From JAWOJB01 sp046484325 (GTDB taxonomy: Bacteria; Actinomycetota; Acidimicrobiia; Spongiisociales; ZC4RG35): a stretch of 23,444 nt of DNA. A program made the translations under genes and the position numbers. The notes below the pieces were generated by a model, which was not told the DNA's origin, searched no databases, and saw only the letters and a program-made list of their open reading frames with translations. Positions 1-7,655 of the stretch are shown one piece after another; within the stretch, counting starts at the first letter, position 1, and each line of letters starts with the position of its first letter. The DNA lies in the NCBI GenBank assembly GCA_046484325.1, contig JAWOJB010000009.1:1-23444 (forward strand). Direction: 5' to 3'.

Positions 1-1429
1 TCGTGGTGGTGGCCACCGTGGCTGGGGGGGTGGTCGTGGTCGGGGCCGTGGTGGTCGTCGAGGGGGTGGTGCTCGGGGTGGGGGGAGTGGTCGTCGTGGA
101 CGGTCCCGAGCCGGACGGATCGGTGGTGACGGTCGAGCCGGATGCGGTCGACGTCGTCGGGCCGGCTGCGGCCACGGTTGCCTCAGAGCGGGAGGAGACG
201 GTGGACGATCCACCGACGGACACGGACCCCGGATCGTCCTCGGCGGTGTCCGGAACCGTCGTCTCACCGGCCGGCGCCGGCGCCGCCAGCGTCAGCGGAT
301 CCCGACCGGGGACGATGCCGGTCACCGATCCTGGCTCGGGGGTGTCGAGCGCGGCGCGAGCCAGGATCGCCCGCGTCGCCGGTTCCAGATCGATCGGCTG
401 GGGCACGGCGACAATGCCGGACATCACCGCCGTGGCGACCACCGCCGACGAGGTCATCACCGTGATCACGTCACGTCCGAGGCGCTCGATCCCACCGACG
501 AACGGGATCTCGGCGAGGACCGCCAGAGGGCCCGTGGCCCACCGCAGACGGCCGAGCGAGACCGTCATGAGCGCCCGTGCCACCACCGGGTCGAACTGGG
601 TCCCGGCGTGCTTGACGACCTCCTTGCGGGCGGCCTCGGCGCTCATCGCACGCTGGTAGGCGCGGCCGTTGGTCATGACGTCGTAGGCGTCGGCCACCGC
701 CACGATGCGGGCGCCCAGGGCGATGTCGGTGCCCGACAGGCCGTAGGGATACCCGCTGCCGTCCCAGCGCTCGTGATGGTGCTCGATCGTCTGGGCCCAC
801 GGTCCGAGCCACGGGATGAGTGGTTCGATGAGCTGCATGCCGAGGATCGGATGCATCCGGACGACCCCCCACTCGTCCTCGTGCAGGGGACCGTCCTTGT
901 TGAGGATCTCGGCGGGCACCTCGAGCTTGCCGACGTCGTGGAGCAGCGCCGCCCACCGCAGGCGGTCGCGCTCGTCTTCCGAGATCCCCATCTCGATGGC
1001 GATCAGCTCCGCGTACGCCCGGGTTCGCTCCGAGTGCCCGCGGGTCTTTCGGTCGTGGCGGGAAAGAGCGGTGGCCAGCGAGAGGATCAGCTCGGCCGCC
1101 TCGCCGACGTTGGGATCACCGCCGGCCGCCGCCGCCTCGATCCTCCGGCGCAGCTCGGCGGGGTTCCCGGCGCGACGGGCGACCTTGAGCCGCGACGGCG
1201 CCCGATCCGGGAAGACCATCGTCATCTCGAGCAGCACCGCCAGCGGCAGCGCCCGGCGGGCCAACCGGTCGGTGAGAGTGGCGGCCGTGCTCGCCGCCGC
1301 GATCACCAACGCCCACCAGATCACGACCTCGACGGTGGAGCGCGGCGCCGGCATCAGCCGGGCGAGCCCGGTCCCGGCCAATGCGCCGATCACCAGCGGG
1401 ATCAGGAAGATGGCGACGCGCACGGCCAC
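1..1429 (-). CDS. Membrane HD-GYP domain protein with Ser/Thr/Pro-rich C-terminal tail (3' end cut by window)
   Basis: Probable cyclic-di-GMP phosphodiesterase or related metal phosphohydrolase. Seen on the minus strand in order: two hydrophobic segments (about residues 3-23 and 33-52), a linker, then an HD-GYP domain with LLHDVGK (His164-Asp165), HPILG, HHERWDGSGYP (218-228), ADAYDVMTNGRAYQ and AGTQFDP. All hallmark residues are present. A third hydrophobic stretch (about 320-342) is followed by a tail of Thr, Ser, Pro, Val and Gly that runs off the left edge. HD-GYP family members usually act in the cytoplasm; a tail beyond the third helix would be outside the cell (inference). The start is uncertain. 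The frame is open from a TGA at 1511-1513, and the first usable codon is GTG at 1429, without a good ribosome site. An ATG at 1514 lies in another frame, so an indel near 1430-1500 is possible. Confidence 0.85.
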   Translation of the reverse strand, partial: MAVRVAIFLIPLVIGALAGTGLARLMPAPRSTVEVVIWWALVIAAASTAATLTDRLARRALPLAVLLEMTMVFPDRAPSRLKVARRAGNPAELRRRIEAAAAGGDPNVGEAAELILSLATALSRHDRKTRGHSERTRAYAELIAIEMGISEDERDRLRWAALLHDVGKLEVPAEILNKDGPLHEDEWGVVRMHPILGMQLIEPLIPWLGPWAQTIEHHHERWDGSGYPYGLSGTDIALGARIVAVADAYDVMTNGRAYQRAMSAEAARKEVVKHAGTQFDPVVARALMTVSLGRLRWATGPLAVLAEIPFVGGIERLGRDVITVMTSSAVVATAVMSGIVAVPQPIDLEPATRAILARAALDTPEPGSVTGIVPGRDPLTLAAPAPAGETTVPDTAEDDPGSVSVGGSSTVSSRSEATVAAAGPTTSTASGSTVTTDPSGSGPSTTTTPPTPSTTPSTTTTAPTTTTPPATVATTT

Positions 1430-1536
1430 CGACGCCCAGACTCGCGGGCGCCACCGGTGGTGGGCGGTGGGCGGATCGACTCCGATGGGTTCGCTCCTCG
1501 GTCCCCGCGGTCATCGGCCCGATCCGGCAGATCTTG

Positions 1537-1554
1537 ATGAGGCGAACGCCTCAT
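1537..1554. terminator. Hairpin between aceE and the HD-GYP gene
   Basis: Perfect inverted repeat with arms ATGAGGCG and CGCCTCAT around a 2-nt centre, in effect a 7-bp stem with a 4-nt loop. It lies in the 144-nt gap after the aceE stop and before the HD-GYP gene. There is no U-tract on either strand, so it could be a weak terminator, an mRNA processing or stability element, or an operator. Confidence 0.4.
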
Positions 1555-1573
1555 TCGGGACGGGCTGGCGGGG

Positions 1574-4285
1574 TCAGCGCATCCAGGGTGGGGAGGACTC
1601 GGGGTCGACCCCCAGGTCCGACATCGCCGCCGCCGCCTGGCCCGGCTCGATGCTGCCGTCCCGGGCGAGGCCCGAGAGCACCCCCGCTGCGATGTGGGCG
1701 GCGTCGGTCTCGAAGAAGCGCCGCAGGGCAGGGCGATCGTCGGATCGCCCGAAGCCGTCGGTGCCGAGGGGAACGAACCGCCCGGGGACCCACCGGCCGA
1801 TCTGATCGGGGACCGCCCGCATGAAGTCGGTCACGGCCACGACGGGGCCGTCCACCTCAGTCAGCAACCGGGTGACCAGCGGGGTGCGCGATGGTCGGGC
1901 CGGGTGGAGGAGGTTCCACCGCTCGACCTCCATCGCCTCCTCGCGGAGGGCCTTGTACGAGGTGGCCGACCACAGCTCGGCTCCGACGGCGTAGCGATCG
2001 AAGAGGAGATCGCGAGCCTCGCGCGCCGCCAGCATGGCCGTCCCGGAGAAGAGGATCGCTGTTCGGTGGCGGCCCCCCTCGGGGGCGGGAGCCCACCGGT
2101 ACAGCCCGTCGAGGATCCCGGTCTCGGCCCCTTCGGGCTTCGGTGGCATCGAGTAGTTCTCGTTGTAGAGGGTGAGGTAGTAGAAGACGTCCTCCTCCTC
2201 GCCATACATCCGCCGGATGCCATCCTCGACGATGACGCCCATCTCATAGGCGAAGGCGGGGTCGTAGGCCCGACAGACCGGAACCGTGGACGCGAGCACG
2301 AGGGAGTGCCCGTCCTGGTGCTGGAGGCCCTCTCCCTGGAGCGTGGTCCGCCCGGCGGTGGCGCCGAGCAGGAAGCCCCGGGCCCGGGCATCGGCCGCCG
2401 ACCAGATCAGGTCGCCGACCCGCTGGAAGCCGAACATCGAGTAGAAGATGTAGAAGGGGACCATCGGCACGCCCCGCGTGGCGTAGGAGGTGGCCGCGGC
2501 GATCCACGAGGCCGTCGAACCCGCCTCGGTGATCCCCTCCTCGAGGATCTGACCGTCCTGGGCCTCGATGTAGGCGAGGAGCATCTTGGCGTCGACCGAC
2601 TCGTACAGCTGGCCGCGAGACGCGTAGATCTTCAGCTCCCGGAACAGCGAATCCATGCCGAAGGTCCGGGCTTCGTCAGGGACGATCGGCACGACCCTCG
2701 GGCCGAACTCGGGGGTCCGAGCGAGGTTGCGGAGCAGGCGGGTGAACGCGGTGGTCGTCGAGGCCTCGGCCTTGCCGCTCCCGGCATAGACCTCGGCGAA
2801 CCCCTCGGCCGGGGGCAGCACCAGCGGCTTGCGCACCTGGACCACCCGCTTCGGCAGCGAGCCACCGAGCCGCTTGCGGGTGTCCATGAGGTACTGGTAC
2901 TCGGGTGTATCGGCCGGTGGCCGGTAGTAGGGCGGGTCCTCCTCGCCCTCGAACGCCGAGTCCGGGATCTCCTCGTGGAGCTGGAGCCGATCCCGCAGCT
3001 CGAGCAGCTGGCGGTTGGTCAGCTCCTTGATCTGGTGGGTGGCGTTGCGCCCCTCCACGTCGGGCCCCAGCGTCCATCCCTTGATCGTCTTGGCCAGGAT
3101 CACGGTGGGCGCGTCCGTCGCCTGGGTGGCCCGCAAGTAGGCGGCGTAGATCTTGTGAGGATCGAGCCCGCCCCGTCGGAGCGCCCAGATGTCCTCGTCG
3201 GTCATGTGCTCCACCAGGGCGAGGGCACGCGGGTCCTTGCCGAAGAACTGCTCGCGCACGTAGGCGCCATCCTCCGCCCGATACCGCTGATACTCGCCGT
3301 CGACCGTGCGGTGCATGACGTCGAGGAGCGCACCGTCGGTGTCGGCGGCGAGCAACGGATCCCAGCCCGAGCCCCAGATCACCTTGATGACGTTCCATCC
3401 CGCCCCGCGGAAGATGGCTTCCAGTTCCTGGATGATCTTGCCATTGCCCCGGACCGGTCCGTCCAGACGCTGGAGATTGCAGTTCACCACCCAGACCAGG
3501 TTGTCGAGCCCCTCGCGGGACGCGAGGGAGATCGATCCGAGGGTCTCCGGCTCGTCGACCTCGCCGTCGCCGATGAAGCACCACACTCGCGACTCGGAGG
3601 TGTCGTCGATGCCACGGTTCTGCAGGTAGCGGTAGAAGCGGGCGTGATAGATCGAGTTGATCGGCCCGAGGCCCATCGAGACGGTCGGGTACTCCCAGAA
3701 CTCGGGCATCAGCCGGGGGTGCGGATACGACGAGAGACCGCCCCCGCCGATCTCGAGACGGAAACGGTCGAGATGGGACTCCTCGAAGCGCCCCTCGAGA
3801 AAGGCGCGTGCGTAGATGCCGGGGGCGGCGTGGCCCTGGATGTAGAGGGCATCACCGGGCGAGCCCGTGTCCTTGCCGCGGAAGAAATGGTTGAACCCGA
3901 CCTCGTAGAGGAGCGCCGAGGAGGCAAAGGTGGACAGGTGACCTCCGATGCCCTTGGCGCGGTGATTCGCCTTGATCACCATCACGGCCGCGTTCCAGCG
4001 GATGAAGCGACGGATCCGCTTCTCCAGCCACTCGTCGCCGGGATACCGGGGCTGCTCGTCGAGGGGGATGGTGTTGACATAGGGGGTGGCGACCGTGCCC
4101 GGGACCTCGAGCCCCATCCGGTGGGCACGCTCGAGCAACTTGGCGAGCAGGAAGCGGCCTCGGGCCGACCCCGACGCCTCCACCACCGCATCGAGCGACT
4201 CGAGCCACTCGGCCGTCTCGGTGGGATCGGTGTCGGGGAGACGGTGGACGAAGCCGTCGAGGACGGTGCGGTCGGTGTGCGCCAT
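1574..4285 (-). CDS. aceE: Pyruvate dehydrogenase E1 component, homodimeric type
   Basis: Thiamine-diphosphate E1 subunit that decarboxylates pyruvate and passes the acetyl group to the lipoyl E2 of the pyruvate dehydrogenase complex, in the cytoplasm. The 903-residue product matches the single-chain AceE class (about 890 residues) rather than the alpha/beta class. Visible marks are an N-terminal half with IRWNAAVMVIKAN, KGIGGHLSTFASSA and IQGHAAPG, and the ThDP/metal motif starting GDGEVDEPE (Gly239) and ending in NCN near residue 270. The C-terminal half has AYIEAQDGQILEEGI, PFYIFYSMFGFQR and GEGLQHQDGHS. It starts 11 nt after the stop of the upstream hydrolase, so the two are probably cotranscribed. 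No E2, E3 or lipoylation gene is in view. Family assignment is firm; use of 2-oxo acids other than pyruvate cannot be excluded from sequence. Confidence 0.96.
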   Translation of the reverse strand: MAHTDRTVLDGFVHRLPDTDPTETAEWLESLDAVVEASGSARGRFLLAKLLERAHRMGLEVPGTVATPYVNTIPLDEQPRYPGDEWLEKRIRRFIRWNAAVMVIKANHRAKGIGGHLSTFASSALLYEVGFNHFFRGKDTGSPGDALYIQGHAAPGIYARAFLEGRFEESHLDRFRLEIGGGGLSSYPHPRLMPEFWEYPTVSMGLGPINSIYHARFYRYLQNRGIDDTSESRVWCFIGDGEVDEPETLGSISLASREGLDNLVWVVNCNLQRLDGPVRGNGKIIQELEAIFRGAGWNVIKVIWGSGWDPLLAADTDGALLDVMHRTVDGEYQRYRAEDGAYVREQFFGKDPRALALVEHMTDEDIWALRRGGLDPHKIYAAYLRATQATDAPTVILAKTIKGWTLGPDVEGRNATHQIKELTNRQLLELRDRLQLHEEIPDSAFEGEEDPPYYRPPADTPEYQYLMDTRKRLGGSLPKRVVQVRKPLVLPPAEGFAEVYAGSGKAEASTTTAFTRLLRNLARTPEFGPRVVPIVPDEARTFGMDSLFRELKIYASRGQLYESVDAKMLLAYIEAQDGQILEEGITEAGSTASWIAAATSYATRGVPMVPFYIFYSMFGFQRVGDLIWSAADARARGFLLGATAGRTTLQGEGLQHQDGHSLVLASTVPVCRAYDPAFAYEMGVIVEDGIRRMYGEEEDVFYYLTLYNENYSMPPKPEGAETGILDGLYRWAPAPEGGRHRTAILFSGTAMLAAREARDLLFDRYAVGAELWSATSYKALREEAMEVERWNLLHPARPSRTPLVTRLLTEVDGPVVAVTDFMRAVPDQIGRWVPGRFVPLGTDGFGRSDDRPALRRFFETDAAHIAAGVLSGLARDGSIEPGQAAAAMSDLGVDPESSPPWMR

Positions 4286-4296
4286 GGGCGCCGAGC

Positions 4297-5190
4297 CTAC
4301 CCCCCTGTCGGGCTACCGGCCCGCTGCCGCAGCCGGGCGAGCGCGAGGTCGGCGAACGTCCGTGCGTGGTCGAGCATGGGGACGTGGCCCACCCCCTCGA
4401 GCTCAACGAGGTCCCAGTCGGAGCGCAGGGCCGCCACCCGGCGCACCCCGTCCGGGGCGACCACCTTGTCGGCGGTCCCCACCACCACGAGCGCACCGCA
4501 CCGGATCGAGCGGATCATGGCGTCGAAGCGGTCGCGTCGCACGAAGAGGCGGGCGATGTCCCGGCCGGACTCGGACGTGGCGTGCAGGGCCCATGGCATC
4601 GACCTTCGCCGGCGGGTCTGCTCGACTCCGACCTCCAGCACGTCCGGCGGGATGGAGGCGATGTCGGCGGGCATCATCTCGAGCGTCGCGAGGAGCTGCT
4701 CGCGGGGGGTGACCCCGCGGATCCTCCTGCCGAGCAACGCCGGCCCGATCACCGGAAGGGCGGCCGACACCAGCCTCCCGGTCATGGACAGGTCGACCCG
4801 GCGCACGTCTCGGGGCGGGGGAGACGCCGGACCGACCAGCACGAGATCGTCGACCCTGGCGGGCGCAGCGGCTGCGACCATCTCCGCCACCAGCCCGCCC
4901 ATCGAGTTGCCCACCAGGACCACCCGGTCCCAGCGGAGCGTGTCGAGCAGCTCGAGGACGGCCCGGACATGGGTGGCGATGCGGAAGTCCCGCCCGGGGG
5001 GCGATGACCCGAAGCCGGGCAGGTCGACTGCCATCACCCGAGCCTCGCCGGCAAGGGTGGGTGCTACCGCCAGCCAGTTCGTCCACGATCCGCCGAGACC
5101 ATGAAGGAGCAGCATCGCCGGTCCGGCCCCTCCGAAGTCGGCCACGGACAGGGTGAACGAGTCGGTGCGGACATATCGGAGGTCGGGCAT
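4297..5190 (-). CDS. Alpha/beta-fold hydrolase
   Basis: A 297-residue single-domain hydrolase. The oxyanion loop is HGLGG (30-34), the nucleophile elbow is GNSMGG with Ser96, a likely acid is Asp241 in GTADKVV, and the catalytic His is His269 in GVGHVPM. A cap region of about 130-225 separates the two halves. There is no signal peptide, so it is probably cytoplasmic. The fold covers esterases, lipases, C-C bond hydrolases and haloperoxidase-like enzymes, and the substrate cannot be named. It is first in a two-gene unit with aceE, 11 nt downstream. The ATG at 5190 has no clear Shine-Dalgarno; a TAGCGT hexamer ends 9 nt upstream, so the leader would be very short. Confidence 0.85.
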   Translation of the reverse strand: MPDLRYVRTDSFTLSVADFGGAGPAMLLLHGLGGSWTNWLAVAPTLAGEARVMAVDLPGFGSSPPGRDFRIATHVRAVLELLDTLRWDRVVLVGNSMGGLVAEMVAAAAPARVDDLVLVGPASPPPRDVRRVDLSMTGRLVSAALPVIGPALLGRRIRGVTPREQLLATLEMMPADIASIPPDVLEVGVEQTRRRRSMPWALHATSESGRDIARLFVRRDRFDAMIRSIRCGALVVVGTADKVVAPDGVRRVAALRSDWDLVELEGVGHVPMLDHARTFADLALARLRQRAGSPTGG

Positions 5191-5232
5191 CGGACCGCCA
5201 CGCTACCCCTCGCGCCCCCGTACCATCTCCAC
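5191..5232. promoter_or_regulatory. Divergent promoter region between the hydrolase and the radical SAM gene
   Basis: Only 42 bp separate the two divergent starts. On the plus strand TACCAT (5221-5226) ends 6 nt before the GTG at 5233. On the minus strand TAGCGT ends 9 nt before the ATG at 5190. Neither gene has a recognisable Shine-Dalgarno, so both may be leaderless or nearly so. No convincing -35 is seen, and the two core promoters would have to overlap. Confidence 0.4.
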
Positions 5233-6687
5233 GTGCGCATCCTGCTGGTATCGACCTACGAGCTCGGTCATCAGCCGCTGCACGTCGCGTCGCCGGCGGC
5301 CCGCCTCATGTCGGCCGGCCACGAGGTCCGGGCCCTGGACCTGGCCGTGGACGATCACGACCCTGCTGCCGTGGCGTGGGCCGAGGCGGTGGCCATCTCG
5401 GTGCCGATGCACACGGCCATGCGGATGGCGGTGGACGTGGCCGTCCGGATTCGCGCCGATCAGCCGGGCAAGCCGGTGGCCGTCTACGGGCTATACGCGG
5501 CGGTGGGCGCCGACCGAACCCTCGGCCCGATTGTCGACGCCGCCCTGGTGGGCGAGTACGAGCCGTTGCTCCTGGGGTGGGTCGATGACCTCACAGAGGG
5601 CGGGAGCGACGGCCCCCGGGCGGAGATCGGTCTCTCCCAAGGACGATTCGAGGTCCCCGCCCGTCACCTGCTCCCCGGACTCGACCGGTACGCCCACCTC
5701 GACCTCGACGGGGAGCTGCGCCCGGCCGGGTACGTCGAGGCGAGCCATGGATGCCGGCACCGCTGCCGGCACTGCCCGATCCCGGTCGTGTACGGCGGGC
5801 GCTTTCGCGTCGTGGACGTTTCCACGCTGCTGGCCGACGTCGACCAGCTCGTGGCCATGGGGGCGCGCCATGTCACCCTCGGCGACCCCGACTTCCTGAA
5901 CGGGCCGGCTCACGCCGGTCGGGTCTTGCGAGAGGTCCACGCAGCCTTCCCCGAGCTCACGTTCGACGTGACGGTGAAGGTCGAGCACCTGCTGCGCCAC
6001 GCCGAGATCGTGCCCGAGCTCGTGGAGGCGGGCGTGCTCTTCGCCGTATCGGCGTTCGAGACGGTCGACGATCGGGTCCTGGCCCTGCTGGACAAGGGTC
6101 ACACCGTCTCGGACATGGCGGCGGCCATCGAGCTGTGTCGATCGCACGGGCTCGACCTCCACCCTTCCTGGCTCCCCTTCACGCCGTGGACCCGCCCCCC
6201 GGATGTCCTCGGCATCTTCCGATTCCTCGCAGCGCACGACCTCCTGGCGGTCACCGATCCTGTCCAGCTCGGCATCCGGCTGTTGGTGCCCGACGGTTCG
6301 CTGATCCTCGATCTCGCCGAGTTCGAGCCCCACCGTCGTGACTATGACGCCACCGCGCTCGGCCACCGGTGGGTCTCGGCCGATCCCGCTCTCGACGTGG
6401 CCCAGCGGGAGCTCGAGGGGATCGCCGCGGCCGGCGCCGACGCCGGCGAGGATCCCTCCGTCACCCTCCACCGGATGTGGGTGGCTGCCGAGGAGCGGCT
6501 CGGCGGCGACCTCGGGCGGGTTCCGCCGCCGGCGCCGAGGGAGGGCCGCCCGAGGCTCACCGAAGCCTGGTTCTGCTGCGCCGAGCCGACCTCGGGCCAG
6601 ATGGCGGCGGTGAGGGCCGGCGATCGCCCCCATGACCTCCCCATCTCGGGTCCAACGGCCCGACAGGGCGTCGACATCCTGCGGTAG
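5233..6687 (+). CDS. Cobalamin-binding-type radical SAM protein with C-terminal CCAEP motif
   Basis: A 484-residue protein. The N-terminus (1-125) is a Rossmann-like B12-binding-type domain starting RILLVSTYELGHQ. The radical SAM core begins near residue 165 with the 4Fe-4S motif CRHRCRHC (Cys174, Cys178, Cys181; CX3CX2C) and continues to about 400. Near the C-terminus is WFCCAEPTSGQM, with Cys448-Cys449-Ala-Glu-Pro. I recall an NCBI family described as CUAEP/CCAEP-tail radical SAM (seleno)protein; this is the all-Cys form, with codon 449 TGC rather than TGA. The reaction is unknown to me. GTG at 5233 is chosen because the domain begins immediately after it; an upstream ATG at 5101 would add 44 unconvincing residues overlapping the hydrolase. 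The ABC exporter starts 25 nt downstream on the same strand. Confidence 0.88.
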   Translation: MRILLVSTYELGHQPLHVASPAARLMSAGHEVRALDLAVDDHDPAAVAWAEAVAISVPMHTAMRMAVDVAVRIRADQPGKPVAVYGLYAAVGADRTLGPIVDAALVGEYEPLLLGWVDDLTEGGSDGPRAEIGLSQGRFEVPARHLLPGLDRYAHLDLDGELRPAGYVEASHGCRHRCRHCPIPVVYGGRFRVVDVSTLLADVDQLVAMGARHVTLGDPDFLNGPAHAGRVLREVHAAFPELTFDVTVKVEHLLRHAEIVPELVEAGVLFAVSAFETVDDRVLALLDKGHTVSDMAAAIELCRSHGLDLHPSWLPFTPWTRPPDVLGIFRFLAAHDLLAVTDPVQLGIRLLVPDGSLILDLAEFEPHRRDYDATALGHRWVSADPALDVAQRELEGIAAAGADAGEDPSVTLHRMWVAAEERLGGDLGRVPPPAPREGRPRLTEAWFCCAEPTSGQMAAVRAGDRPHDLPISGPTARQGVDILR

Positions 6688-6697
6688 GTTGACCCCC

Positions 6698-6704
6698 GAG
6701 GAGG
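6698..6704 (+). promoter_or_regulatory. Strong ribosome binding site deciding the ABC ATPase start
   Basis: GAGGAGG lies 8 nt before the GTG at 6713. It fixes the start of the ATPase and argues against the in-frame ATG at 6632, which lies inside the radical SAM gene. It contrasts with the SD-less starts elsewhere in the window, as expected for an internal operon gene. Confidence 0.75.
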
Positions 6705-6712
6705 TCGGCCAC

Positions 6713-7654
6713 GTGACGGGAGCGGTACTCGACGTCGAGGGCATCGGCAAGCGTTTCGGTGACCTCCAGGCGGTGGACGCCGTGAGCTTCCACGTGACCG
6801 AGGGCGAGACCTACGGTCTGCTCGGGCCCAATGGCGCCGGCAAGACCACCTCGATCTCGATGATCGCCGGGCTGCTGGAACCCGACTCCGGCCGGGTGAC
6901 CGTATCCGGTATCCCGGTGTCCACCACGGGGATCGAGGCGAAGGCCGCCATCGGCCTGGTGCCCCAGGATCTCGCCATCTACCCGGATCTGTCGGCCGAG
7001 GAGAACCTGACCTTCTTCGGCCGGCTCTACGGGATGCGCGGGCGCGAGTTGAACGCCCGGGTCGACGAGATCCTCGAGGTGATCGGCCTCACCGATCGTC
7101 GCGCCGATCGCTCGAAGGAGTTCTCCGGAGGCATGAAGCGCCGGCTCAACATCGGGATCGGCCTGCTGCATCGACCACGGCTCCTCATCCTCGACGAGCC
7201 CACCGTCGGGGTCGATCCCCAGTCCCGCAACGCAATCCTCGAGAGCGTCCAGGCGCTGGCGGCCGAGGGGATGGCCGTGCTCTACACAACCCACTACATG
7301 GAGGAGGCAGAGCGTCTCTGTGATCGTGTCGGGATCATCGACCAGGGCGAGATCAAGGCCGAGGGGACCCGTCGGGAGCTGGTGGCGCTGGTCGGCGAGA
7401 AGGATCGGCTGCGGCTCGCCGGCACCGGCTCGCTCCAGTCGGCTGCGGATTCGGTCCTCATGCTCAGCGACGTCGAGTCGGCCTCCGTGGCGGAGGGCGG
7501 AATCGACCTCGTGGTCGCGGACGCCGGTGGGCTCCTCTCCGAGCTGCTGCAGGTCGTGACCCACGCCGGCATGCACGTGACCGGCGTCGAGCTCACCGAG
7601 CCGGATCTCGAGGCGGTGTTCCTCCACCTGACCGGCAAGGCCCTACGGGACTGA
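6713..7654 (+). CDS. ABC-2 type exporter, ATP-binding subunit (DrrA-like)
   Basis: A 313-residue cytoplasmic ATPase that would power the two permeases downstream. Walker A is GPNGAGKT (38-45), the Q-loop is VPQDLAIYPDL (Gln85), the signature is FSGGMKRRL (137-145), Walker B is LLILDEP (157-163) and the switch His194 is in YTTHYMEEAE. The C-terminal 90 residues form the accessory region typical of drug- and antibiotic-type ABC-2 ATPases. The start is GTG behind a strong Shine-Dalgarno. It stops 1 nt before the first permease, implying translational coupling. Substrate unknown; the upstream radical SAM gene makes a modified metabolite or peptide conceivable (inference only). Confidence 0.93.
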   Translation: MTGAVLDVEGIGKRFGDLQAVDAVSFHVTEGETYGLLGPNGAGKTTSISMIAGLLEPDSGRVTVSGIPVSTTGIEAKAAIGLVPQDLAIYPDLSAEENLTFFGRLYGMRGRELNARVDEILEVIGLTDRRADRSKEFSGGMKRRLNIGIGLLHRPRLLILDEPTVGVDPQSRNAILESVQALAAEGMAVLYTTHYMEEAERLCDRVGIIDQGEIKAEGTRRELVALVGEKDRLRLAGTGSLQSAADSVLMLSDVESASVAEGGIDLVVADAGGLLSELLQVVTHAGMHVTGVELTEPDLEAVFLHLTGKALRD

Positions 7655-7655
7655 C

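Noticed and set aside
1694..5104. 1136-codon open frame on the plus strand across aceE and the hydrolase
   Set aside because: Antisense shadow of two well-supported genes; the product is low-complexity with no recognisable motif, as expected from high-GC DNA.
5101..5232. Upstream ATG start for the radical SAM protein
   Set aside because: It adds 44 residues antisense to the hydrolase start and unlike any domain; GTG at 5233 abuts the B12-type fold and has a -10 before it.
6632..6712. Upstream ATG start for the ABC ATPase
   Set aside because: It would begin inside the radical SAM gene; a strong GAGGAGG sits before the GTG at 6713, where the domain starts.
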